A stretch of DNA of 5,675 nucleotides, taken from assembly GCA_015234495.1 (NCBI GenBank), contig JADGMZ010000092.1, positions 1-5,675 of the forward strand, written 5' to 3'. Position 1 is the stretch's first letter, and every line of letters begins with the position of its first letter. A program made the position numbers and the translations under genes. Below the pieces are notes generated by a model that was given only the letters and a program-made list of their open reading frames with translations, made no database searches and was not told where the DNA came from. Shown one piece after another: positions 1-5,600 of this stretch. Source of the DNA: Brevundimonas sp. GTDB taxonomy: Bacteria; Pseudomonadota; Alphaproteobacteria; Caulobacterales; Caulobacteraceae.

Positions 1-204
1 AACGCCATCATGAACGAGGCCCGCAACTATCCGGGCCAGGAGCGTCAGGTGCTGGACTTCTACCGGCAGAACCCGAACGCCGCCGCCCAGATGCGCGCCC
101 CGATCTATGAGGAGAAGGTCTGCGACCTGATCTTCGACCAGGCCAAGGTGACCGACAGCAAGATCACCAAGGAAGAGCTGCTCAAGGAAGACGACGACCT
201 CTGA
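1..204 (+). CDS. tig: Trigger factor, C-terminal end (5' truncated by window edge)
   Basis: This is the last 67 codons of trigger factor, the ribosome-associated ATP-independent chaperone and peptidyl-prolyl isomerase that receives nascent chains at the exit tunnel. The reading frame is open from base 1 and ends with TGA at 202-204. Visible residues belong to the helical C-terminal (chaperone arm) domain: the stretch around PGQERQVLDFYRQNP, then an APIYEEKVCDLIF segment, and a short acidic tail ending KEDDDL. These are typical of alphaproteobacterial trigger factors. The internal ATG at base 10 is not the start; the gene begins outside the window. Its position just upstream of clpP is the usual bacterial order tig-clpP-clpX, here with other genes inserted. 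A strong terminator follows 25 bases after the stop. The identification rests on the C-terminal segment and the neighbourhood. Confidence 0.93.
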   Translation, partial: NAIMNEARNYPGQERQVLDFYRQNPNAAAQMRAPIYEEKVCDLIFDQAKVTDSKITKEELLKEDDDL

Positions 205-229
205 TCGTGGTCGTCCGTGCGATGATTGC

Positions 230-264
230 GCCCCGTCCCGGTTCGCCGGGGCGGGGCTTCGTTT
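230..264 (+). terminator. Rho-independent terminator of tig
   Basis: A 12-bp stem (230-241 with 246-257), perfect except for one T·G wobble, closes a TTCG tetraloop at 242-245 and is followed by TTCGTTT. Its position 25 bases after the tig stop suggests that it ends the tig transcript. The T tract is short and interrupted, so some readthrough into the next gene is possible. Confidence 0.8.
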
Positions 265-333
265 GAGAGGCGCCTCGCTCCCCGATCCGGCGTGCATCGC
301 AGGAACGCTTCTCGCACCGCGTGTCCGGCGCTA

Positions 334-365
334 TCCTCCGGGTGCGGCCTGGGCCGCCCGGAGGA
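334..365 (+). promoter_or_regulatory. Hairpin enclosing the ribosome-binding site of the 370-1263 gene
   Basis: TCCTCCGG (334-341) is the exact reverse complement of CCGGAGGA (358-365), which contains the Shine-Dalgarno GGAGG (360-364). An inner stem, GCGGC (344-348) with GCCGC (353-357), stacks on it across a 2-base bulge, leaving a 4-base loop (349-352). In RNA this would bury the whole ribosome-binding site four bases before the ATG. A weak promoter-like pair, TTCTCG (309-314) and TATCCT (332-337) with 17-bp spacing, would start transcription near 344 and so omit the left arm of the outer stem. Structure is seen in the sequence; a regulatory role is inference, because GC-rich DNA forms hairpins easily. 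Confidence 0.45.
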
Positions 366-369
366 CTCC

Positions 370-1263
370 ATGTCCATGATCGCCTTGCTGGCTGCGGCCA
401 CGCTGACGCAGGCCGCCCCCCAGGATCCGCCGCCGGTCGCCCTCGAAGACGTGGTCGTGGAGGCCCGGCGGCTGGAGGCGCTGACCCGCGAATTCGTCGA
501 CGAGGTGTCGGCGCCGGCCCGACGGCGCGGCCTGGCGCGCTGGCGGAGCGGTCTTTGCATCGGCGTCAGCGGCATCCGGCAGGACATCGCCCAGTCCCTG
601 GCCGATCACGTCTCGCGCGTCGCCCTCGACCTCGGCCTGCGTCCGGGCGATCCCGGATGCACCGCCAATGTCCTGATCGTGTTCGCCGAGAATGGTCAGG
701 CTCTCGCTGACGAGATGGTCGAACGCCGGCGCAGGGCCTTCCGTCTCGGCGTCGGCGGTCTGGATCGTGGCAATGTCGCCTTGGCGGACTTTCGCGAATC
801 CGACCGCCCCGTGCGCTGGTGGCACGTCAGTGTCCCTGTCAACGCCGAAACCGGCGACGTCGCTATCCGCATGCCCGGCGACGATTCCACTAACGTGCCC
901 CGGGTGAAAAGCGAAGGCCGCGTCAACCGGGGACGGCTGGTCCGGGACGAGCTGAACAAGGTGATCATCGTTGTCGACGGCGAGCAGGTCGCTGGCGTGG
1001 GCCTGCCGCAACTGGGCGACTACCTGTCCATGCTGGCTCTGGCCCAGGTGGACCCGGACGGCGACACCAGCAGCTTCGCCACCATCCTCAATCTGTTCGA
1101 CGACCCTGAGGGCAGCCCCGGCCTGACCGGTTGGGACCGCGCCTACCTGGAAGGGCTCTACAGCAACTGGTCGTGGCGGATCCGCGCCAACGACCAGACC
1201 TACCAGGTGCTGCGCAACCTGCGCGAAGCTCGGGAAGCCGACGACGGCGGCGGCCTGCTGTAG
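370..1263 (+). CDS. Exported protein of unknown function, paralogue A
   Basis: Predicted protein of 297 residues whose function I do not recognise. The start at 370 is chosen because GGAGG lies five bases upstream and the product then opens with a short hydrophobic stretch (residues 3-15) ending in a plausible TQA|AP signal-peptidase site. The n-region lacks a positive charge, so the signal is weak. An in-frame ATG at 376 is possible, and one at 226 would run through the tig terminator. After a proline-rich linker come LEDVVVEARRLE, the RRRGLARW motif (51-58), Cys63 and Cys97, RWWHVSVP (149-156), an R-x-x-RDEL helix (189-195), QLGDYL (214-219) and a C-terminal ILNLF…PGLTGWDRAYLEGLY block (239-264). 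The whole mature part aligns with the protein at 2510-3421, with roughly two fifths of residues identical by eye and both cysteines kept 34 residues apart, suggesting a periplasmic disulfide. No terminator follows, and the gap to clpP is 148 bases. Confidence 0.85.
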   Translation: MSMIALLAAATLTQAAPQDPPPVALEDVVVEARRLEALTREFVDEVSAPARRRGLARWRSGLCIGVSGIRQDIAQSLADHVSRVALDLGLRPGDPGCTANVLIVFAENGQALADEMVERRRRAFRLGVGGLDRGNVALADFRESDRPVRWWHVSVPVNAETGDVAIRMPGDDSTNVPRVKSEGRVNRGRLVRDELNKVIIVVDGEQVAGVGLPQLGDYLSMLALAQVDPDGDTSSFATILNLFDDPEGSPGLTGWDRAYLEGLYSNWSWRIRANDQTYQVLRNLREAREADDGGGLL

Positions 1264-1277
1264 CTCGCCGCGTCAGG

Positions 1278-1326
1278 AAGGCGCAGGGAGCGCCGACGGA
1301 CTACGCGGCGTCGCGGCCTGCGCCTT
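1278..1326. repeat. 10-bp perfect inverted repeat between paralogue A and clpP
   Basis: AAGGCGCAGG (1278-1287) and CCTGCGCCTT (1317-1326) are perfect reverse complements separated by 29 bases. A smaller stem fits inside (CGCCG 1291-1295 with CGGCG 1306-1310). It starts 15 bases after the paralogue A stop and its right arm overlaps the clpP -35-like hexamer by two bases. It has no T tract, so a standard terminator is unlikely. It could be an operator, a 3'-end stem for the upstream mRNA, or chance. Confidence 0.5.
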
Positions 1327-1353
1327 GCATCATTCGCCGCGCGACGCGATATC
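1325..1353 (+). promoter_or_regulatory. Candidate clpP promoter
   Basis: TTGCAT (1325-1330) and GATATC (1348-1353) are spaced by 17 bases and lie about 60 bases upstream of the clpP ATG. The -35-like hexamer is part of CCTTGCAT, and CTTG is the core of heat-shock sigma-32 -35 elements in alphaproteobacteria. As I recall from published Caulobacter crescentus work, clpP there is monocistronic with a heat-inducible promoter just upstream. The assignment to a sigma factor here is inference; the -10 is not a good sigma-32 match. Confidence 0.4.
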
Positions 1354-1411
1354 CTGTCCCTTGGGCGCGCGACCGGTGAGTCGCCGCCGCCAGCATCCCG
1401 AGAAGGCCTGA

Positions 1412-2059
1412 ATGCGCGATCCGATCGAACTGATGAACATGAACCTCGTCCCCATGGTGGTGGAGCAGTCCAGCCGGGGCGAGCGGGCCTTCGACATCTT
1501 CTCGCGCCTGCTGCGCGAGCGGATCATCTTCCTGACCGGGCCCTTCGAGGACGGCATGGCGTCGCTGATCTGCGCCCAGCTGCTGTTCCTGGAATCGGAG
1601 AACCCGAAGAAGGAGATCAGCATGTACGTCAACAGCCCCGGCGGTCAGGTGACCTCGGCGCTGGCGATCTACGACACCATGCAATACATCCGCTCGCCGG
1701 TGTCGACGGTGTGCATGGGCATGGCGGCCTCGGCCGGCTCGCTGATCCTCGCCGCCGGCGCCGCCGGCCAGCGCGTGGCCCTGCCCAACGCCCGGATCAT
1801 GGTGCACCAGCCCTCCGGCGGCTTCCGCGGCCAGGCCTCGGACATCGAGCGGCACGCGGAGGACATCCGCTACACCAAGCGGCGGCTGAACGAGATCTAC
1901 GTCCACCACACCGGCCAGACCTATGAGGAGGTCGAGAAGACGCTGGACCGCGACCATTTCATGAGCGCGGAAGAGGCCAAGGCCTGGGGCCTGGTCGACC
2001 ACGTCTACGACCGTCGCGAACAGGCCGATGAGGATGGCGTGAAGACGCCGGGGAGCTGA
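1412..2059 (+). CDS. clpP: ATP-dependent Clp protease proteolytic subunit ClpP
   Basis: ClpP is the serine peptidase that assembles as two stacked heptamers and degrades proteins threaded in by ClpX or ClpA in the cytoplasm. The 215-residue length is normal. The catalytic triad is complete: Ser107 in MGMAASAGS, His132 in IMVHQPSGG and Asp181 in LDRDHF. Subtracting 10 gives 97, 122 and 171, exactly the mature Escherichia coli numbering, so the core has no insertions and the first ten residues (before NLVPMVVEQ) correspond to a short propeptide. The oligomerisation and oxyanion segment YVNSPGGQV (72-80) is present, as is the C-terminal [10 protein letters not shown]. The start is supported by GAGAAGG at 1400-1406, five bases before the ATG. 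It has a promoter-like region upstream and a strong terminator downstream, so it is probably transcribed alone. In Caulobacter ClpXP is essential and clears cell-cycle regulators. Confidence 0.98.
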   Translation: MRDPIELMNMNLVPMVVEQSSRGERAFDIFSRLLRERIIFLTGPFEDGMASLICAQLLFLESENPKKEISMYVNSPGGQVTSALAIYDTMQYIRSPVSTVCMGMAASAGSLILAAGAAGQRVALPNARIMVHQPSGGFRGQASDIERHAEDIRYTKRRLNEIYVHHTGQTYEEVEKTLDRDHFMSAEEAKAWGLVDHVYDRREQADEDGVKTPGS

Positions 2060-2081
2060 GCGTTCCCTCAACGACGACGGG

Positions 2082-2112
2082 AAGGGGCGCGCCTGAACGG
2101 TGCGCCCTTTTT
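2082..2112 (+). terminator. Rho-independent terminator of clpP
   Basis: A stem of 12 pairs (2082-2093 with 2099-2110, including two T·G wobbles) with the 5-base loop TGAAC is followed by a run of five T (2108-2112), of which three can pair with the left arm. It begins 22 bases after the clpP stop. A terminator after clpP agrees with the monocistronic transcript reported for Caulobacter crescentus clpP. Confidence 0.88.
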
Positions 2113-2133
2113 CGTATGTGCTATCAGGCGGTC

Positions 2134-2454
2134 ATGCAGCAGACGCGTGACACCAAGGGGACCGTCGAGGTCGACGGCGACATCTATCACTGGGAGCTCC
2201 GGCGCCAGCCCCGGCCGACGACCGGCGGCCAGTGGGAAGGCATCGCGGTGACCCTGCGGCAGCAGGACTTCAAGCGCGAGGCCATCGTGCAGTTTCCGGC
2301 GCCGCTGCGTCCGAACGGCCGGCCCGATACGGAGAAGCAGTTCGTCAATCTCGAGCACGTCCGCAACGCCGTGGCCGCCGCGATCGAGGCGGGGTGGAAC
2401 CCGACATCGCGTGGCCGGGCCGTGGTCTTCGACGTCGACGCCGACGGCCGGTAG
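2134..2454 (+). CDS. Small conserved-looking hypothetical protein
   Basis: Predicted cytoplasmic protein of 106 residues with no signal peptide or membrane segment; I cannot name the family. The N-terminal half (TKGTVEVDGDIYHWELRRQP) looks like beta strands with exposed aromatic and basic residues. A second strand-like part includes WEGIAVTLRQQDFKREAIVQFP, then a helix (NLEHVRNAVAAAIEAGW) and a final strand (RGRAVVFDVDADG). I have a general memory of similar short unnamed proteins in Caulobacterales, without a known role. The start is uncertain. ATG 2134 has only AGG nearby and a TATCAG -10-like element at 2122-2127 that would place the transcript start almost on the ATG, suggesting leaderless translation. 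The in-frame ATG at 2116 (six residues longer) lies three bases after the clpP terminator T run and has no ribosome-binding site. The next gene follows after 55 bases in the same direction. Confidence 0.78.
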   Translation: MQQTRDTKGTVEVDGDIYHWELRRQPRPTTGGQWEGIAVTLRQQDFKREAIVQFPAPLRPNGRPDTEKQFVNLEHVRNAVAAAIEAGWNPTSRGRAVVFDVDADGR

Positions 2455-2480
2455 CGCCGGTTGCCGGAAAGTGCGTAGAC

Positions 2481-2509
2481 TGGCCGCCGGAACATCCGGA
2501 GGCAGGCCA
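2481..2509 (+). promoter_or_regulatory. Hairpin around the ribosome-binding site of the 2510-3421 gene
   Basis: CCGGA (2487-2491) pairs with TCCGG (2495-2499) over a 3-base loop, and an outer stem TGGCC (2481-2485) pairs with GGCCA (2505-2509), ending directly before the ATG. The Shine-Dalgarno GGAGG (2498-2502) lies half in the inner stem and half in the internal loop. The layout resembles the sequestered site of the paralogue at 370, though the stems differ. Function is inferred. Confidence 0.35.
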
Positions 2510-3421
2510 ATGGTCCGCTGGTTGGGGTTGATCGCGGCGACGATGCTGGCTGGCGCCGCGCCGGCCGGGGCCCAGACTCCGCCGGTTGAGCCCGATCAGG
2601 AGCCGCCCGCCAGCACCCTTGAGGATGTGATCGTCGACGGCCGGCCCCTGGAGGAGCGCGCCCGCCAGTTCGTCGACGAGATCGCCCAGCCGGTCCGGCG
2701 TCGGGGCCTGGCCCGGTGGGCTCAACCCGTCTGCTTCGGCGTGGTCAACTTCAGCGGCGACGCGGCGCGGGCGATCGCCGACCAGCTGGTGGTCCGCGCC
2801 GACGAACTGGGCCTGCCGGTGGGCGATCTGGACTGCCGGCCCAACGTCTTTGTCATCGGTACGGACGACGGACCGGCGACGGCGCAGGCCTGGGCGGAGC
2901 GCAGCCCCGGCGCTTTCCGGCCCCCGGTCGGCAGCACGGTGGCGGGACGGAGCGCGCTGGACCACTTCGTCTCGAGCGACGACGCGGTGCGTTGGTGGCA
3001 CATCAGCATCCCGATGCACTTCGACATCTTCGACCAGCAGCTGCGGCCGGCCGTTCGCCTGCCGGGGCGACCCCCGGAACAGCTACGGGTTTTCGCCAAG
3101 TCGCAGCATCAGTCCCGCATTCGGGACGATATGGTGAAGGCCATGGTGTTGGTGGATGTCGAGCGGCTGGCTGACGTCACCATCGCCCAGCTGTGCGACT
3201 ACCTGCTGATGGTGGCCTACGCCCAGATCGATCCGCAAGGCGAGACCGGATCATTCGAGACCATCCTCAACCTGTTCGAGGAGCCCTCGATCCCCGGCCT
3301 TACGGAGTGGGACCGGGCCTATCTGAACTCGCTGTATGAATACGATCCGACGCGCCGCGCCTCCGCCGGCCAGCAGGGCGAGCGTCTGGCCGACGAGCTG
3401 CGGGGCGACCCGGCCGAGTGA
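2510..3421 (+). CDS. Exported protein of unknown function, paralogue D
   Basis: Predicted protein of 303 residues from the same unnamed family as the 370-1263 product. The start at 2510 is chosen because GGAGG (2498-2502) is seven bases upstream and the product then begins with a classical signal peptide: Arg3, a hydrophobic stretch 4-17 and an AGA|QT cleavage site after residue 21. An upstream in-frame ATG at 2411 would overlap the preceding gene and hide the signal. Conserved blocks in order are LEDVIVDGRPLE (37-48), RRRGLARW (63-70), Cys75 and Cys109 (34 residues apart as in the paralogue), RWWHISIP (161-168), RIRDDMVK (203-210), QLCDYLLM (227-234), AQIDPQGETGSFETILNLF (238-256) and WDRAYL (267-272). 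A third cysteine, Cys229, is absent from the paralogue. The protein is probably periplasmic, perhaps with one disulfide. It converges on cicA, with six bases between the stop codons and no terminator visible. No catalytic motif is evident. Confidence 0.87.
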   Translation: MVRWLGLIAATMLAGAAPAGAQTPPVEPDQEPPASTLEDVIVDGRPLEERARQFVDEIAQPVRRRGLARWAQPVCFGVVNFSGDAARAIADQLVVRADELGLPVGDLDCRPNVFVIGTDDGPATAQAWAERSPGAFRPPVGSTVAGRSALDHFVSSDDAVRWWHISIPMHFDIFDQQLRPAVRLPGRPPEQLRVFAKSQHQSRIRDDMVKAMVLVDVERLADVTIAQLCDYLLMVAYAQIDPQGETGSFETILNLFEEPSIPGLTEWDRAYLNSLYEYDPTRRASAGQQGERLADELRGDPAE

Positions 3422-3427
3422 GAAGCC

Positions 3428-4075
3428 TTAGGGGCGGCCCGTGAACACCCGGAACCCCGGCGCGTCGGCGAGGGCCAGCATCTCCGTGTCGCCGGAGGTG
3501 TCGCCGTAGGCGGCGGCCAGCCGGACATCCTCGCCATAGACCGCCTGCAGCCGCCGCACCTTCTCCTCGCCGCGGCAGTTGGGACTGGCGAAGGCGCCGG
3601 TGACGCGGTCGTCTGAGTCGAATACGAGCGGCGTGCCCAGCAGGGCCTCGGCGCCCAGCCGGCGGGCGAAGGGGGAGACGGTGGTCTCCGGGCTGGCGGT
3701 GACGATGACGCGGTGCGCGCCCTTGTCGCCCCAGGCGTTCCAGACGGCGAGCGCGTCCGGCCGCAGGAACCTGTCCCAGATCCGGTCAGCGAAGCGTTCG
3801 GCGTCTGATTCCAGTGTCGCGCGGTCCACACCCCGTAGGAATTCGCGCACCGAGGCGGCCTTGATCCGCCCCCGGTCGCGGTCGCGGGCGTAGGTCGCCA
3901 CCGCCGGCGCCATCCTCACCAGGCCCAGCGCCCAGCCGCCGGGACCGGCCCGCCAGCGCAGGAATTCGGTGAAACTGTCCCGGATCGTCAGGGTGCCGTC
4001 GAAGTCGAAGGCCACGATGGCCTGATCCTTGCGGGGCGTCTGGCGAAACGGAGCGCCGCTTCCCATGTCAGACAT
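3428..4075 (-). CDS. cicA: HAD-superfamily IB phosphatase-like protein, CicA homologue
   Basis: A 215-residue cytoplasmic protein of the haloacid dehalogenase superfamily, subfamily IB (phosphoserine phosphatase-like), which transfers a phosphoryl group from substrate to an aspartate and then to water. All four motifs are present: motif I FDFDGTLT with nucleophile Asp24 and acid/base Asp26; motif II VIVTASPE (Thr126/Ser128); motif III Lys172 in GEEKVRRL; and motif IV YGDTSGDTEML with Asp192 and Asp196 for magnesium. A helical cap lies between motifs I and II. The substrate cannot be read from sequence. An opposite-strand gene between clpP and clpX in Caulobacter crescentus encodes CicA, whose precise amount is reported to matter for growth and cell shape; position, orientation and family match, so I use that name. 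The start at 4075 has a GGGGA-type site about ten bases upstream; ATG at 4066 is an alternative. The promoter must lie in 4076-4264, shared with clpX. Confidence 0.9.
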   Translation of the reverse strand: MSDMGSGAPFRQTPRKDQAIVAFDFDGTLTIRDSFTEFLRWRAGPGGWALGLVRMAPAVATYARDRDRGRIKAASVREFLRGVDRATLESDAERFADRIWDRFLRPDALAVWNAWGDKGAHRVIVTASPETTVSPFARRLGAEALLGTPLVFDSDDRVTGAFASPNCRGEEKVRRLQAVYGEDVRLAAAYGDTSGDTEMLALADAPGFRVFTGRP

Positions 4076-4264
4076 TCGCCGTGATCCCCATCAACAGTGA
4101 ACCGTTCGCTTCCGCCTCCTGCTCCGCTTTCGCGGGGTTGTGGCGGGCGCGGGGATGGGTGATTGTCATTTTTTGAAGACCTTTGCGCCCATTATTCGGG
4201 AATCAACGCGAGGGAAGCGCGTTTGGCCTCATATCGAGGTCCACCGCGAGAGTGAGAAGGGTCT
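4076..4264. promoter_or_regulatory. Divergent cicA–clpX intergenic promoter region
   Basis: These 189 bases separate two genes transcribed away from each other, so both promoters should be here. The part from about 4161 to 4204 is much AT-richer than its surroundings and includes TTGTCA (4163-4168), a run of six T (4169-4174), TTGAAG (4173-4178), ATTATT (4191-4196) and a GAATC site (4200-4204) matching GANTC, the CcrM methylation target of Caulobacterales. I cannot pair the hexamers into a convincing promoter. Published work on Caulobacter crescentus mapped several clpX promoters to the clpP-clpX interval, which fits this layout. The clpX ribosome-binding site GAGAAGG is at 4254-4260. Confidence 0.55.
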
Positions 4265-5542
4265 ATGACCAAAGCCGCCGGCACAGACGCCAAAAGCACC
4301 CTGTATTGCTCGTTCTGCGGGAAGAGCCAGCACGAGGTGCGCAAGCTCATCGCCGGGCCGACCGTGTTCATCTGCGATGAATGCGTCGAGCTCTGCATGG
4401 ACATCATCCGTGAAGAGCACAAGATCAGCTTCGCCAAGGCCAAGGACGGCGTGCCGTCGCCCAAGGAGATCCGCGAGGTTCTTGACGACTATGTGATCGG
4501 CCAGGCCCACGCCAAGAAGGTGCTGAGCGTCGCCGTCCACAACCACTACAAGCGCCTGAACCACGCGACGAAGAACAACGACGTCGAACTGGCCAAGTCG
4601 AACATCATGCTGATCGGGCCGACCGGCTCGGGCAAGACGCTGCTGGCCCAGACGCTGGCGCGCATCATCGACGTGCCCTTCACCATGGCCGACGCCACCA
4701 CCCTGACCGAAGCCGGTTATGTGGGCGAGGACGTCGAGAACATCATTCTCAAGCTGCTCCAGGCCTCGGACTACAACGTCGAGCGGGCCCAGCGGGGCAT
4801 CGTCTACATCGACGAGATCGACAAGATTTCGCGCAAGTCGGACAACCCCTCGATCACCCGCGACGTGAGCGGGGAGGGCGTGCAGCAGGCCCTGCTGAAG
4901 ATCATCGAGGGCACCGTCGCCTCGGTGCCCCCGCAGGGCGGTCGCAAGCATCCGCAGCAGGAGTTCCTGCAGGTCGACACCGCCAACATCCTGTTCATCG
5001 TCGGCGGCGCCTTCGCCGGCCTCGAGAAGGTCATCTCGGCGCGCGGCGACGGGGCCTCGATCGGCTTTGGCGCCAAGGTCAAGGAAATCGACGAACGCCG
5101 CACCGGCGACATCCTCAAGGGCGTCGAGCCGGACGACCTGATGCGTTTCGGCCTGATCCCCGAGTTCATCGGCCGCCTGCCCGTGCTGGCGACGCTGGAG
5201 GACCTCGACGAGGAAGCCCTGGTCACCATCCTGACCGAGCCGAAGAACGCCCTGGTCAAGCAGTACAAGCGTCTGTTCGAGATGGAGAACGTCGACCTGA
5301 CGTTCACGGACGACGCCCTGTCGGCGGTGGCCAAGAAGGCCATCACCCGCAAGACCGGCGCCCGCGGCCTGCGCTCCATCCTGGAAGGCATCCTGCTGGA
5401 GACCATGTTCGAGCTGCCCACCTTCGAGGGCGTCGAGGAGGTCGTGGTCAACGCCGAGGTCATCGAGGGCAAGGCCCAGCCGCTGCTGATCTACGCCGAG
5501 ACCAAGGGCAAGAAGACCGCGACGCCCGACAGCGCCGCCTGA
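4265..5542 (+). CDS. clpX: ATP-dependent Clp protease ATP-binding subunit ClpX
   Basis: ClpX is the AAA+ hexameric unfoldase that recognises degrons, unfolds substrates and passes them to ClpP. The 425-residue length is standard. The N-terminal zinc-binding domain has Cys15, Cys18, Cys37 and Cys40. The AAA+ module shows Walker A GPTGSGKT (118-125), pore-1 loop GYVGED (151-156), Walker B IVYIDEID (179-186), the RKH loop (227-229), the IGF loop that docks on ClpP (266-268), the arginine finger Arg303 in IPEFIGRLP and sensor-2 Arg366 in TGARGLRS. All key residues are intact, so it should partner the ClpP encoded upstream. The start is supported by GAGAAGG four bases before the ATG and by the normal N-terminus. 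It is separated from clpP by two other plus-strand genes and cicA, so it cannot share a simple operon with clpP; independent control is known in Caulobacter crescentus. A strong terminator follows. Confidence 0.99.
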   Translation: MTKAAGTDAKSTLYCSFCGKSQHEVRKLIAGPTVFICDECVELCMDIIREEHKISFAKAKDGVPSPKEIREVLDDYVIGQAHAKKVLSVAVHNHYKRLNHATKNNDVELAKSNIMLIGPTGSGKTLLAQTLARIIDVPFTMADATTLTEAGYVGEDVENIILKLLQASDYNVERAQRGIVYIDEIDKISRKSDNPSITRDVSGEGVQQALLKIIEGTVASVPPQGGRKHPQQEFLQVDTANILFIVGGAFAGLEKVISARGDGASIGFGAKVKEIDERRTGDILKGVEPDDLMRFGLIPEFIGRLPVLATLEDLDEEALVTILTEPKNALVKQYKRLFEMENVDLTFTDDALSAVAKKAITRKTGARGLRSILEGILLETMFELPTFEGVEEVVVNAEVIEGKAQPLLIYAETKGKKTATPDSAA

Positions 5543-5567
5543 GTCCACAGGTCCGGGAAGTGATGAT

Positions 5568-5600
5568 GGGGCGGGTCCTGCGAGGGGCCCGCCCTTTTCC
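5568..5600 (+). terminator. Rho-independent terminator of clpX
   Basis: A 10-bp stem (5569-5578 with 5585-5594, one T·G wobble) closes a 6-base loop TGCGAG and is followed by TTTTCC. It starts 26 bases after the clpX stop, so clpX transcription probably ends here. The remaining 75 bases of the window hold no supported gene. Confidence 0.88.

Noticed and set aside
226..369. Longer start for paralogue A at ATG 226
   Set aside because: The extension would run through the tig terminator, has no ribosome-binding site and would place the hydrophobic signal sequence in the interior; ATG 370 has GGAGG five bases upstream.
331..1011. Minus-strand open frame opposite paralogue A
   Set aside because: It looks like antisense composition of a GC-rich gene, with no ribosome-binding site noticed and no recognisable motifs, while the plus frame has a homologue in the same window.
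2461..2481. Promoter for paralogue D from TTGCCG (2461) and TAGACT (2476)
   Set aside because: The spacing is nine bases, too short for a standard promoter, and no better -35 lies 17 bases upstream of TAGACT.
2411..2509. Longer start for paralogue D at ATG 2411
   Set aside because: It would overlap the preceding gene by 44 bases and mask a clear signal peptide starting at 2510, which has its own GGAGG.
3402..3441. Direct repeat of GGGGCG-x-CCCG at the paralogue D / cicA junction
   Set aside because: Short GC-rich words, each fully explained by coding sequence; no further extension and no terminator form.
4189..4206. FNR/FixK-like box near ATTATT…AATCAA before clpX
   Set aside because: The half sites do not align to TTGAT-N4-ATCAA at the right spacing; only a 3-bp ATT/AAT symmetry remains.
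4229..5548. Long open frame on the minus strand opposite clpX (about 439 codons)
   Set aside because: Its predicted protein is a low-complexity Leu/Asp/Gly/Val-rich mirror of the clpX codons, a usual effect of high GC in the third position; clpX is unmistakable on the other strand.
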